Shown one piece after another: positions 35,101 through 45,425 of a stretch of DNA of 64,000 nucleotides. The DNA is taken from positions 31,643 through 95,642 of the forward strand of contig JABCPU010000260.1 in NCBI GenBank assembly GCA_016800925.1. The letters run 5' to 3'. Under the pieces are notes generated by a model that saw only the letters and a program-made list of their open reading frames with translations, was not told where the DNA came from and did not search any database. The translations under genes and the position numbers were made by a program. Source of the stretch: Suillus spraguei. Lineage: Eukaryota; Basidiomycota; Agaricomycetes; Boletales; Suillaceae. Each line of letters begins with the position of its first letter. Position 1 is the stretch's first letter.

Positions 35101-35543
35101 TTGCAGAATTCTCGCATAATAACGCAGTCACAGTCACCGGTCATAGCCCTTTCAAAGTTCTATATGGATATAATCCAGAATTCACGATATCTCCTAATTC
35201 CAACTCCCGTATTCCGGTTGCCGATGAAAGAGTGGATCAAATGAAAGAAGCAAGAGATGATGCGGAAAATACTTTGAAACTAGTCAATGAACGAATGAAA
35301 CGGTTCTATGACAAAGGAGTAAAAGACGCACCACAGTATAAAAAGGGAGACAAAGTCTGGCTAGACGCGAAAAACATTAAACAACGTCGTCCAAGTCAAA
35401 AACTGTCAGATTGTTGTCTTGGGCCCTTTGAAATACTAGAGAAGATTGGCGAGGTGAACTATAAATTGAAATTACCGGCAAATTATCAGATCCATCCGGT
35501 TTTTCACGTTCAATTACTCACCCATACTATGCATCTCAAATGA
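32130..35543 (+). pseudogene. pol: protease, reverse transcriptase, RNase H, integrase
   Basis: The protease active site is ALVDCGASTLFIS (about 32270-32310). Reverse transcriptase shows SQSPVAAPFFFVAKKDGKLR (about 33045-33105), [18 protein letters not shown] and the YIDD box [11 protein letters not shown] (about 33395-33430). One frame is open from 33462 to 35543 (about 693 codons). It holds the RT thumb, RNase H (ETDASDYASGAVLSQQ, DHKNLKYF), the integrase H2C2 finger (HPGHAKTLELISRNYWW, CDRCRQTK), and the integrase core with DLIVDLP, ISDRGTQFIS and QTERVNQEVEQY. Lesions include frame changes near 32400 and 32660, TAG after MVPD at about 32844, loss of the normal RT sequence around 33170-33230, and TGA at about 33453 after KEQH. 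This copy cannot make a complete Pol. Confidence 0.85.
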
Positions 35544-36046
35544 TCCCTCATTCTCAACCCACCCGACCACCTCCTGACATAGTTGACGATCAGGAAGAAT
35601 TTGTTGTAGAAGAAGTATTAGATAGCCGACTATTCCGAGGAAAGCTGCAATACCGAGTAAAATGGGAAGGATATCCGATAGAAGAATCGACATGGGAACC
35701 AGAAGAAAACGTAAAGAATTCCCCGATTCTTATAGCAGAGTTTCATAAAAAGAATCCCATGGCGGCTAAAACCAAAAGAATTCAAGGCTCTATACTTAAT
35801 TCGGAAGATTTCAAGAAATGGAGAACACGTAACATCAGACCTTCATACATTCGCGATGACACTCATCCTAGAGAGGGGGTAATGTCACGAATTCCAAATA
35901 CAAATCATTACTCTTTCCTCAATTTCCCTAAAGCATCTAAACCCAACGCTAAGACAAACACAAACTCCATTGAAATCCCTATAAACGCTTCTATAACCGA
36001 ACTTCCTGATGAGGATGAAGAGATCTTTTATGATGCTATCGGATAA
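35540..36046 (+). CDS. Integrase C-terminal chromodomain, reading into the 3' LTR
   Basis: The chromodomain reads EEFVVEEVLDSRLFRGKLQY, then RVKWEGYPIEESTWEPEENV (about 35600-35720). In chromoviruses this module targets integration to methylated-histone chromatin. The aromatic cage positions (V-E-V, W, W) are present. The frame is offset by one base from the preceding pol ORF at about 35525. It continues past the LTR border at 35883 and ends with TELPDEDEEIFYDAIG at 36046. About 54 C-terminal residues, acidic at the end, are therefore encoded by the LTR. Confidence 0.8.
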   Translation: MIPHSQPTRPPPDIVDDQEEFVVEEVLDSRLFRGKLQYRVKWEGYPIEESTWEPEENVKNSPILIAEFHKKNPMAAKTKRIQGSILNSEDFKKWRTRNIRPSYIRDDTHPREGVMSRIPNTNHYSFLNFPKASKPNAKTNTNSIEIPINASITELPDEDEEIFYDAIG

Positions 36047-36358
36047 GATAAGATAAGATAGTGTCACATGATCTTAGAACCTTCTAGAATATGATGTCAT
36101 AACAATGTCACAATCATCACATCGTACGATTCTCATTTCTATTTTATGATTGGCTAGTAGTTTCAAACTCAGTTTATATCTCAGTTTCAATATGTGTATA
36201 TAGTTAGCTAGTTTCGCTGTAGTAGTTCTTTAGTTCAAACCTCTTGTATCTACACCTGTAGCAATCCAAGACGTCCTTGCTCTTCTCTTCCTCTGTGATA
36301 ACCTTAGTTTGAGTCCTAGTCTCTGCCCTAGCGTTAATTCGTTTTGTGGGTTGTGACA
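35883..36358 (+). repeat. 3' LTR of the chromovirus
   Basis: 476 bp with the same ends as the 5' LTR, preceded by the purine tract AGAGAGGGGG at 35871-35880. CAATG follows directly, completing the target duplication. Its first ~165 bp also encode the end of the chromodomain ORF. Confidence 0.95.
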
Positions 36359-36407
36359 CAATGCTCTTCATAGTGACCTGCAGGTAATACCCCAGGTCCA
36401 TTATGTC

Positions 36408-37670
36408 AAATTTTTATTTATTTATCATTGTTTATTGTCCTGTGGGGCAGAGCCCTATGCTGGACAGTACTTACAGTGTATTTACAGTGCTAAATAATAT
36501 GTGCGTTTAGGTTCTATGTGTGTCTGTGATATTGGTCCAGGCTTTCGCGAGGATGATAGACACCATCTAAAGGCGTGACATGGGGTTTCGAGTGGCTTTC
36601 TGGTTAGCCGACTTCTATGAATCTGATTCTAATCTTGTTCTGGGGGGTAATGTCTCCGAAGGAGCTGAGCAGGTGACGAGTGCAGGCGATGAATTTGAAG
36701 AGGGATTTGGTGCATTTGTCATCATTCAGCAGATTTTTCAGTTGGTGTGCTTTGGGACTGAGTTCTGCTCTCATAGTGCTTCCTTGTCTGATGTGCGTCG
36801 GGCAGGCAAGTAGATAATGATGAACTGATTCGTCTCGTTCTCGGCAGGATGGGCAAAGCGGGGAAGGGGCTTCCGAGATGCGATGGAGGTGCTTGTTCAG
36901 CGGTATGTGTCCTGTTCATAATTGGATTAGCAGCAATGCGTGGTGTCTGGGGAGTTTCTTGGCCAGTTTCGCAAAACCTTTGGAGGGGAAGGATGGGTCT
37001 ATTTCTTTGAATTGTGCGTATATGGGAGATGTTTGGAGGATGGATGTTGTCTTGAGTGCAATGATGCTGCAGAAGGTCTGCTTTATTGCCGATTTTCTGC
37101 ATGGGAGTAGGATGGGGGTGTTGTCTGCATTGTGGAGGGATGTGGGGAGTTTGAGGTTCTCTGAGTTCTCTCCCCGGGCGGCGCGTTTTGCCTGTTCATC
37201 TGCTGCTTCATTTCCAGGAATGCCTATATGGCTGGCTGACCATCATATGATCAGTTTGTGGTTGTCGTTCCTCGGCAGTAGTTGACGTAGGTTGTCATGG
37301 AATATATCAATGAGGTAGTGTCCTGGTTGTGATTGGAATCCACCAGTTGCTCAAATCGCTGCTTGGTTATCCACCCCAAGCACCATGGTTGGTCTAGTTC
37401 TGCCCCATCGTCTCGTTCTTTCTCTCAACAACTCTACCACCAGGATCGTTTCCACAATCTCCCCTTCATATACTGTATGTTCTTTGGTCTTCCCTAGGTA
37501 AAACCTCCTCTCGTCCACCATTCTGTCGCCCTCCATTAGCACTGCCACCCCTCCTATACCACCATCAATCGCCAACCCATCTGAGTAAACTCTTAAGTCC
37601 TTGTCTGCTATTGTGTCCTCCAGGTGTGCCTCCTCTGGTTTGCTCGCTATTCTCAACTCAACATCTGGGA
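36408..37670 (-). mobile_element. 5'-truncated LINE (non-LTR retrotransposon)
   Basis: The insertion is bounded by the 9-bp direct repeat CATTATGTC (36399-36407 and 37671-37679). The minus strand ends with an A/T-rich tail (ATAAATAAATAAAAATTTG) directly before one copy of the repeat, as expected from target-primed reverse transcription. Only the RNase H and C-terminal part of ORF2 is present, so the copy is truncated at its 5' end. It is inserted in the 3' region of the hAT element. Confidence 0.85.
36604..37670 (-). pseudogene. LINE ORF2 C-terminus with RNase H domain
   Basis: RNase H active-site blocks are visible: DLRVYSDGLAIDGGIGGVAV (about 37550-37600), YEGEIVETILVVELLRERTR (about 37420-37480), MVLGVDNQAAI (about 37351-37385), and SASHIGIPGNEAADEQAKR (about 37190-37250). 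The C-terminal LINE region follows: TGHIPLNKHLHRISEAPSPL and CPSCREREESVHHYLLACP (about 36790-36910). It ends at a TAA at 36604 after IRFIEVG. A TGA or TAG interrupts it near 36910 and 37240. It is a dead fragment because the endonuclease and RT parts are missing. Confidence 0.8.
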
Positions 37671-37679
37671 CATTATGTC

Positions 37680-37736
37680 GATACCCATAGCAAAACCCAT
37701 ACCCATACCACAGGTATGGGTATGGGTCCAACTGCC
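37680..37736. repeat. GGGTAT arrays, right hAT end
   Basis: ATACCCATAGCAAAACCCATACCCATACC is followed by ACAG and the opposite GGTATGGGTATGGGTCC, then ACCCACGGGTTTACCC. The layout mirrors the block at 26494-26575 and abuts the LINE target duplication. I take it as the right end of the hAT element. Confidence 0.5.
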
Positions 37737-37902
37737 CACACCCACGGGTTTACCCATGTAGTTCCATAAGTCCATCCTCCTTATCTCCAGATTCTCCACA
37801 GTCAATGTTCTGTTGGTGCAATGTCCATGAGGGTGACCTCTGAGTCTCACCACAGATCCTCTGCACCTGACTCGGATGTCCACAGTGGCAGATGCATATG
37901 TC

Positions 37903-38039
37903 AGAGTTCATGATGTCCATGATGACAGATGATATGTCAGAGTTCCTATATGTCAGACTACATGTTTTTCAGAGTTCATGATGTCCATAATGACAGATGA
38001 TATGTCAGAGTTCCTATATGTCAGGCTACATTTTTTTTC
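37903..38039. repeat. Tandem duplication, two units of 68-69 bp
   Basis: AGAGTTCATGATGTCCATRATGACAG begins both units (37903 and 37971), which differ at only a few positions. Within each unit ATGTCAGAGTT occurs again. It lies just outside the right hAT end and encodes nothing. Confidence 0.85.
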
Positions 38040-40555
38040 ATGCTTCCTTAGTACAATTCAATTTGTTTTTTTCTTTCTGTCACCAATGAGGCATGAATCA
38101 GACAGAAGGGCATGCATCAACTAGTATGGAAAATACAGTGATACAGCAAATATAACAATAATAATAAATGGACATCAATGGCCAAATGCGAGGCCCAATA
38201 TCACAATAGTATATAGCAATGCAAAAACAAGTGAGTGACCAAGGCAATCCAATGAATGCAACAAATAGAGAATATCAAAGGTTTGTCTGGTCATCAGAAT
38301 AATCAGGACCATATCCATGGCGAAACCCTCCTCCCCCCATAATATGGGTTGCTGGAGGGGTGCCAATAATCTTCATGGTACTCTTGAGGGTCGTGGTTGT
38401 GGTAGTGACTGTCTTGATATCCACTGCTGCAGTGGTGGTTTTCATCATACTGCTGGGGGAGTTGTGAGCCACAAGGAGGTTGAGAGCTGTGACATGGTGG
38501 AGGAGGCTGTGAGCCACAAGGGGGCTGTGGGCCATGAGGAGGTGGGGGGACATAAGAGGGCGGAGGGCCATGTTGCATATGTTGATCATAATAGCCACAC
38601 TAGTAATCAGATGGCAGATAGCGAGGGAACCCATGGCCAGGACCCTGTGGATGATTCTCCCTGTACAGAGGATCATTCCATGTTGAGTAATAATGTGGCT
38701 CCATATATGATCCCTAATGTGAACTGTGCATGCAGTCATCAGCCTGAACAATGTCTTGTCTCATGTTGGCATCATGGGAGCACTTGGTAGCCAAATTTCC
38801 CAGCTGAACCAGTGCATGATCATCATTGGGTAGGGCAGGAGCAGGAGCAATATTGTTACTTGGAGTAGCAGTAACATTGTCTCTTGGAGTGGTAGTAACA
38901 CTCTCTGGAGTGCCTGCAGCAGGGACAACATGGTCTGTGAGCATGTGGGAAGGCTGGTGACGGATTGGTGAGGGTGACGCTGGTGACTTAGGCCAAGAAG
39001 GTAGCCTGTTGTCAAGCTCAGCATGGTCTGGAGTAGTACCTACAGTAGGCTCTATGTTGTCTGACACAGTGTTCTCATTGGTGGAGTTGGTCTCCTCACA
39101 TGCTATAGGGGGCTTGACTGGATGGAGCTTGGGGCACTCTAAATATATGGTCAATTTACTAGTGAGAGAATAATGAATTAGCACAATACCTTTGACACCT
39201 TTGAGTTCTGGTAGGCCATCACAAAGGCATTTGGCAGCATCACCAGGCATTTCATCATCAGACGACTTAACAATCTTAAGCTTCCCTGCCTTCTCATTTT
39301 CTCCCTTAGTCCTGATGGGCTCTGCCTTTATTTACCTTGGATGCAGGTGCCTCTGTAGATGAAGCCCTCTTCTTGGCTGCTCATGAGCTACCCTCTGACT
39401 TTGCCTTCTGTTTCTTGGATGTAGCCTTGTCCTTATAGTTGGGGTTGGCCTTAGTAGTCCCATTCCCTGAACCAGATTTGGCATCGCTAGATATGAGAGA
39501 CATAACTTCCTTTGGCTTCATGACCTTCTGTTGTTTTGGGAGTTGTACAACCTTGAATTTATGAGCAGGAGGTCTACCAATGGGTATGTTGGGCAGACAA
39601 GTTGAACCATTGGAGTCGGAGTCGCCAGAGTCATCAGAAAGGGTGAGTGGGGAAGCACAGAAGACTGATGCCTCCTGAAAGGTCTTGCCTTTCCTTTTGG
39701 TGATAGCCTTACTAGGCTTCTCACGAGCAAGTTTCTTGTGGTCAGAAGTTCTGTTCGTGAAAAGACGATGTCTTGCTGCATGGATGGAATCCACTGGGGG
39801 ATATGTGCCCATCACTACTGGGCACTTAGAAATGAGAATCTGTATCAAAATATGCCTAAATGTCAGAATGCAGGAATAGAATAAGTTGAAGACATACCTT
39901 GTTTGTTGTCCAAAACCTTTTTTAGTTGCATAGTGCAATGACCTCACTAGCTTCCTTCAGAGTGAGATTGGCAATGCCTTTACTCTTTGAAGCATGATAT
40001 TCCCCAGGGAGTATGATATCCTTGGGGTAGCCCGTCATCATCATTCCCTGATGTGTGAGCTCCACTGGGATTGTATTCCATGGAAACTTTTTTGATGACA
40101 GAAATTTGCTGCCCAGGCTTGCTGTCACTCCACATTAATGCAAGTAAGAGCAGGAAGATATATTGACACATACTGAGTTGGCGACAGATCTCTGCTTTGA
40201 TCCACCTGGTCCTGTCCTTGGCTATATCGATGGTGTCAGATAGAGTGATTGAAGCCTCATGGCCGCTAGGCATGTCTGGTTGGGTTACATTGTTATCTCC
40301 TGGGAAGGCTTCCTCAACAATAGTGAGTGATGTCAAATTACTAGGCATGGGGAGCTCAGTCACCACCAAGTTCTCTGAAAGATATGAGCAACTTACTATA
40401 CTTACGCCTTGAGATGCCTGATGATCATATCATTGTCAGCCTTACAATGTGAGAGCCAAAACTGTAAGAGTGTGAGCATATGGTGTTGAGGTTAAATCCA
40501 AACCAAGAGAATGAACTTACACCAGCAGCTCCCAGAGTTGTATGGGCCATGCCAA

Positions 40556-41798
40556 TGTAACGAACATATTGGTGCTGGCCTCGAAACCTTACCTTTTAGC
40601 ACTCATCTCATGTCTATAGGAGTTACCACTTGTCCATGGCCATCTTACCCCTTTAGCATTGCTGGCAGCATCCCACGCTTACCGCACACCATACTGACTG
40701 CCGCACCACGTTCCATGTACTGATGTCCTTCCATGTCCTTGCTGCATCCACATAGTTCCATTTGGTGCATAGTTTATTACATGACCGTTTATCACTTATT
40801 CCACGGCAAGCCTTATTACATGTTGCCTTGTGCTGCAGCCACTGTAACAGACAAAATCAGGCTGACCTTGAAACAGTAGTTTTTGCATAGTGTCTCTTAC
40901 TTAGGCTTTCCTTACCTTAGGTCCGCATTTTGGCTGATTACATAAGAACCGACCTTGCACCTGTCTTTACACCACTTCACCACTAGCAGTAGCAGTCTGA
41001 GACTTACTGTTTGAATGATCATTTTACTACTCTTCTGAGCTCTGAGCCTTGGACCAGAAACCCTTGGGTTGAATAGCAGCTAGGCAGCATTCAACATATA
41101 TCTGCACCCCAGCAGAGTTGTGTTACCCACACCGCCTCACACTACGTTTACATACAGTGGTTACTGTACTTGAGCGCTACTGATTTCACCTAATGCATTC
41201 CGAGTACATACAATTTAGGATATAAGCACCGCATACCCCGCATGATACAGCACCTTATTTTCACTGTACTATAGGTCAGGATTAGTGTCTAGCTCTGGAT
41301 CTACCCAGTAGTGGACTTAGTCTTTAAAGTTCCTTACTGCTTGTTAATCAATTTCGCTCGTTCACTGTTACCGCTGGCACACCACTAGATTATTGACCCC
41401 TTTTTTGACTGAATTTCATGCTCACTGCTACTCTACTGCTGAGAGTACCGCAGACTTCTTTACTGTTTCTTTGCACCGCTTGCACCACAACCGCTGACTT
41501 TATCGCTCATTATTGCTCACTTGACGCTATGTTTACAAGCATTATCTCAACCACAGTAGCACCGCTACATACAATGCTAGTTCCAGCGGCATCATCGCTG
41601 ACCGCGGCAACTTACCGCTGACTACGACACTATATTCGCACATTGGTTTGACTCAAACTTGACTATACTAACAGGCATTCTCCTTTAGGGTCGAACGCTC
41701 TTGCCTTGCAAGTGAAGCAGACTAGACGGAGCGCAAGACCACACATACTAACTTAGGAGGTGGTTTATCTACAGCCCAGGTTAGGTTGTATCTTTACA
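40556..41798. mobile_element. Solo-LTR-like element, copy 1
   Basis: It begins TGTAACGAACATATTGGTGC and ends GGTTGTATCTTTACA, so TGTAA/TTACA are inverted ends, with TG...CA as in LTRs. It has no coding capacity and is flanked by CCAA and CCGA, possibly a 4-bp target duplication with one change. Copy 2 at 43549 shares its two ends and much of the interior. At 1243 bp it is longer than copy 2 by about 290 bp internally. It interrupts the copy-A gene. No internal retroelement region is present. Confidence 0.6.
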
Positions 41799-42080
41799 CC
41801 GAGACCACCATCTTTATTAATGACTTTGCCACATGCCACCAAAGCTGCTTCAAATCCGAACCGTGCAGCTCCTTCATCCATCTATATGTGTTCAGTATTA
41901 TGATACCACCAGTTTAGATGTGCATACCACAGCAATGATCTTCTTACAAAACTTTTGGAACTCCTGTGCATGCATGGCAATGGTCTGAGGGATGCCACTG
42001 AGAAGTACAGACTGGCCATGGTACTCCAGGATAGTCTGCCATGTGTCTGGATATGCTGCTTTAAATAACTCATAGCAGTT

Positions 42081-43160
42081 CATCAGGAAAAACTGTTTCT
42101 CTATATTGAAGACCCTCCTCTATATAGCCTCTATAGTATACCATAGTGCTGTATGGTCTATGGTTTGCTATAACAGTCTATAGACCACTATTGACAAGGA
42201 CTACAACTTGGGGTTTCATCAGAAAAGTTCCCATGGTCAAGGTGCTTTTTTGAACCATCCACTTTTGAGTATTTTGCTTATAACTCACTAGGATCTTAGC
42301 CTATTGATGTCATAAGACTATGGGTAGACTCTCCTTGACAAGGGCTACAACTTTGAATAAAAGTTCCCATGGTCAAGTAAGCAAAAATGCGAAAATTCCC
42401 TAAGTCAAAATTTACCAAGTCTTGTGATGTGGCTTTGTTTGGCACAGCTTATATAAGTGCGGTCAATCACCAGTCTTTTCCCACCTTTTCCCTTCCTTTC
42501 CCTTCCTTCCCTCCTCCTCATTCTCCTTCTACTCAACAATTTTCGCATTTTTTGACTATCTGGTAAGTCTTTCTCTTCCTTCTTCCACTCAATCATTTTC
42601 GCATTTTTCACTATTTGGCAAGTCTTTCTCTCTTCTTCTCCTTCCCTCTCTGACTCTCTTCTTCTAGCTCCGCATTTTTGACTATTTGGGTAGTAAGTCT
42701 TTCTGTCTCTCTTCCTCCCCTCCTCCTTCCACTCAATTTTTGCTTTTCTGCTCTCTGCCCTCCTCCTGCTCTACTCTGCTCCTCTTCCTGCTTATCCTGT
42801 TCTTCTCATTTTCGCATTTTTGCTCTCCTGCTCTCATCTCCCCCTAGCATACCTAGTTTAGATCATATCATAGACTTGTCATGTATTTTAGTACTTGAAT
42901 GAAGCTTTTAATATGTATTGAAACAGATGTGAATAAGTCAATTATATTAAAGCTATTGAAAGATATACATGTTGAATATGGACAACTATATAGTTACCAT
43001 AGTACTATATTGTACTATAGGGCACTATATATTGCTATAACTAGCCCACACAATTGGGCACTTGGCTATATGAGCTATAGCCCTATGCACCCTATATAAT
43101 GTGTTATAGTTCTATATAGTGCTATATACAGCTATATAGCCATAACACATTTTCCTGATG
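42081..43160. mobile_element. Possible non-autonomous TIR element with TATAG palindromes
   Basis: CATCAGGAAAA (42081-42091) and its exact reverse complement TTTTCCTGATG (43150-43160) bound 1.08 kb with no coding capacity. Both ends are rich in CTATATAG, TATAGTG and CACTATA palindromes (42110-42190 and 42990-43145). Two copies of AAGTTCCCATGGTCAAG (near 42219 and 42361) and pyrimidine-rich runs lie inside. It falls in what should be an intron of the copy-A relic. One terminus may be native coding sequence, so the boundaries are uncertain. Confidence 0.4.
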
Positions 43161-43548
43161 TTACAGCATACAGTAGCACCTGGACAAAAATTATTAGAAA
43201 AAACAACATAGCAAGAGTGAGAGATGCTCACTTGGTGTTCCTGGTACATCTGAAGCCTTGCCACTGAGTCAGTCAAGCTCCTGCTTAAGGTTATCCTTGA
43301 AGTAGCCACTATATGCATTCCAATGGTTGACTCTGTTGATGCCACAAGTGTGGCTCTTGTGCCATAATGAAATGATTTGATGAGTGGGGATGGAAGTTTG
43401 ATGGCTGAGCTCATGCACAAGGTGTTCCATATTCACAAAAACCTTGTGGAGGATGTCATTCATCGCATCATGCCTCCATCCTTTCACAGTAGATCACAGC
43501 CTCCCAATGCTGGATTCAATTGAAAGGTGGGGGTCGAAGGTATGATGC

Positions 43549-44504
43549 TGTAATGAACATATTGGTGCTGGGCTTAAAAACCCTATCTTTTGACACTCGT
43601 CTCACGTCTATAGGAGTTACCACTTGTCCATGGCTGTCTTACCCCTTTAGCATTACCGGCAGCATCCCACACTTACCGCACACCGTACCGACTACCGCAC
43701 CACATTCCACATACCAATGTCCTCCATGTCCTTGCCACGTCTGCATAGCTCCATTTGGTGCGTCGTTTGTTTTATGTTTGTTATCACTGATTCCACAGCA
43801 AGTCTTATTACATGTTGCCTCATGCCGCAGCGCCTCACGCTATGTTTACATATGGCGGTTACTACACTCGAGCGCTACTGATCTCGCCTAGAGTATTCTG
43901 GATACATACATTTAGGGTACAAGCACCACATACCCCACATGATACAGCACCTGATTTTACACCATTGCACGTACTATAGGTCAGGATTATTGTCTAGCTC
44001 TGGATCCACCCAGTAGTAGATGTAGTCTTTAAAGTTCCTTATCGCTCATTAATCGATCACGCTTGTTCTCCATTACCACTGGCATACTGCTGGACTTTTG
44101 ACTGTTATTTTGACTGAACTTCTCATGCACCGCTACTTTACTGCTGAAAGTACTGTGGCTTTCTTTACTGTTTCTTTGCCCTGCTCGCAACCTTACACTA
44201 CTGCTGATATCATTGCTTGACATCGCTCACTCGATGCAACTGTTTCTGACTATATCTCGACCACAGTAGCACCGCTACACATGACACTAGTTCCGGCGGT
44301 ATCATCACTGACCGTGGCAACTTACTGCTGACCACACTTCATTCGCACATAAGTTGGCTTGAACTTGACCATACTAATAGGCATCCCCCTTTAGGGTTGA
44401 ACACTCTTGTTTTCACAAGTGAAGCAGACTAGACAGAGCGCAAGACTCACATACTAACTTAGGAGGTAGTTTATCTACAGCCCAGGTTAGGTTGTATCTT
44501 TACA
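43549..44504. mobile_element. Solo-LTR-like element, copy 2
   Basis: It begins TGTAATGAACATATTGGTGC and ends GGTTGTATCTTTACA. It is flanked on both sides by ATGC, a 4-bp target duplication. It matches copy 1 over both ends but lacks about 290 bp corresponding to 40845-41135. It lies immediately upstream of the copy-A relic (minus strand), in what would have been its 5' region. Confidence 0.65.
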
Positions 44505-44820
44505 ATGCGTGTCTCAGAAATGGAGGGTATTGTAGATCAGCAAACAAGGGTAGTCTAGACAGCACTGCACAGCACCCCAGTGCACACAGCAAGGGTTCTG
44601 TCTGTAAAGAACTGGGACAGGACTGGGTGCAAGACTTACAGCAGTAACACAAGCATGATAAACATGAGTATCATTCATTATTAATGTTGTGTACCATATG
44701 GGATTGTGTTTAACTATGCAACATTAATGATCAGTAGATAGATGTATGAAACATAATGGCAATAGCATAATTCCACGGAAATGAGTGCAAACAAATGAAA
44801 TGATCGAGTTAGTCAAGCAT
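44505..44820. other. Unassigned stretch
   Basis: No ORF, repeat or RNA gene was recognised between the second solo-LTR-like element and the ORF fragment that follows. Confidence 0.35.
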
Positions 44821-45115
44821 AGCTTGGAAGACGATGGTGTGAGTCTTCAGTGCCTCTGTCTTGGCACTAGTACAAGTGTCATCAATGATATCCACGACTG
44901 GAGAAAACTTGATATTACCTAGCAGCCTTTGCCCATCGATGCCTAAACCCACGGCACTTGGATTCATGGTACTGGTCTTTTTCGATCTGGTCCATCAAGC
45001 ATAGGATACCTTCGTGAATGGGACAGTACATATTGACATGCAATTTTTCTGTGCGCCACACGCCCGTCCTGTATTCATCAAATGCTGCAGCCAGCTGAAA
45101 TAGATCAGTGCACAT
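44821..45115 (-). pseudogene. Coding fragment of unknown family
   Basis: The minus strand from 45115 reads MCTDLFQLAAAFDEYRTGVW, then TEKLHVNMYCPIHEGILCLM and KDQYHESKCRGFRHRWAKAA. The amphipathic, non-repetitive composition looks like real coding sequence. An intron or break follows at about 44915. I do not recognise the family with confidence. It lies upstream of the copy-A relic on the same strand and could be part of it or of a neighbouring gene. Confidence 0.35.
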
Positions 45116-45283
45116 TCAGGAAAAATGAACTTACTTACGATTGTGGCGGCCAGTGCTACTGCACTTTGGGTACAGAATTCACAAAGATGTCAGGAAAAAA
45201 TTGAGCCAGTGCATTCTTACCCATGTAATAGTACATTTTACAAAGATCCTCCAGTGCGATGTGTGCGAGATTATTAGTGCGGG

Positions 45284-45425
45284 TGTAAAGATACAATCTA
45301 GCCTGGGCTGTAGATGAACCACAGCTAAACTAGTATGCAAGCCTTGCACTGTCTAGTCTGCTTCACTTGCAAAGCAAGAGTGTTCGACCCTAAAGGGAAT
45401 GCTAATTAATATAGTTTTGATAATG
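45284..45425. mobile_element. Fragment of the solo-LTR-like element, inverted
   Basis: It starts TGTAAAGATACAATCTAGCC, the reverse complement of the 3' end of copies 1 and 2, and continues through the reverse complement of their CACTTGYRAAGCAAGAGTG and CCCTAAAGGG region. The match fades beyond about 45425, and the other terminus was not found. It is a third, truncated copy in opposite orientation. Confidence 0.6.

Larger units (their letters stand above)
29831..36358 (+). mobile_element. Ty3/Gypsy chromovirus LTR retrotransposon
   Basis: A complete element with two 475-476 bp LTRs starting TGTCACGAATTCC and ending GGGTTGTGACA. It is flanked by the 5-bp target duplication CAATG (29826-29830 and 36359-36363). 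Internal order is gag, protease, reverse transcriptase, RNase H, integrase, chromodomain, which is the chromovirus order. A purine-rich AGAGAGGGGG precedes the 3' LTR (polypurine tract). No clear tRNA primer site was recognised after the 5' LTR. The LTRs differ at about three sites, so insertion is recent, yet the internal genes contain stops and frameshifts. Confidence 0.95.
26494..37736 (+). mobile_element. hAT DNA transposon, interrupted by two retroelements
   Basis: Cut-and-paste element identified by its transposase (26747-29786) and by GGGTAT-rich ends. It is split by a Ty3 LTR retrotransposon (29831-36358, target duplication CAATG) and a LINE fragment (36408-37670, target duplication CATTATGTC). 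Removing both leaves an element of about 3.4 kb, a normal hAT size. Outer limits are approximate. Confidence 0.6.
38290..43490 (-). pseudogene. Long member of the SKGI-domain family, interrupted (copy A)
   Basis: Function unknown. Pieces in gene order match the plus-strand gene at 60605-64000: HELSHQTSIPTHQIISLWHK and RVNHWNAYSGYFKDNLKQEL (about 43265-43440); CYELFKAAYPDTWQTILEYH (about 42010-42080); TIVEEAFPGDNNV and RTRWIKAEICRQLS (about 40180-40320); FPWNTIPVELTHQGMMMTGY and SKGIANLTLKEASEVIALCN (about 39922-40080); RHRLFTNRTSDHKK; FKVVQLPKQQKVMKPKEVMS (about 39500-39560); then a Ser/Thr/Pro-rich and finally a His/Pro-rich tail. The intron start after the GTPSE codons (GTGAGCATCTCT) also matches. 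An LTR-like element (40556-41798) and another insertion (42081-43160) break it. It is a relic with a still readable domain order. Confidence 0.7.
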
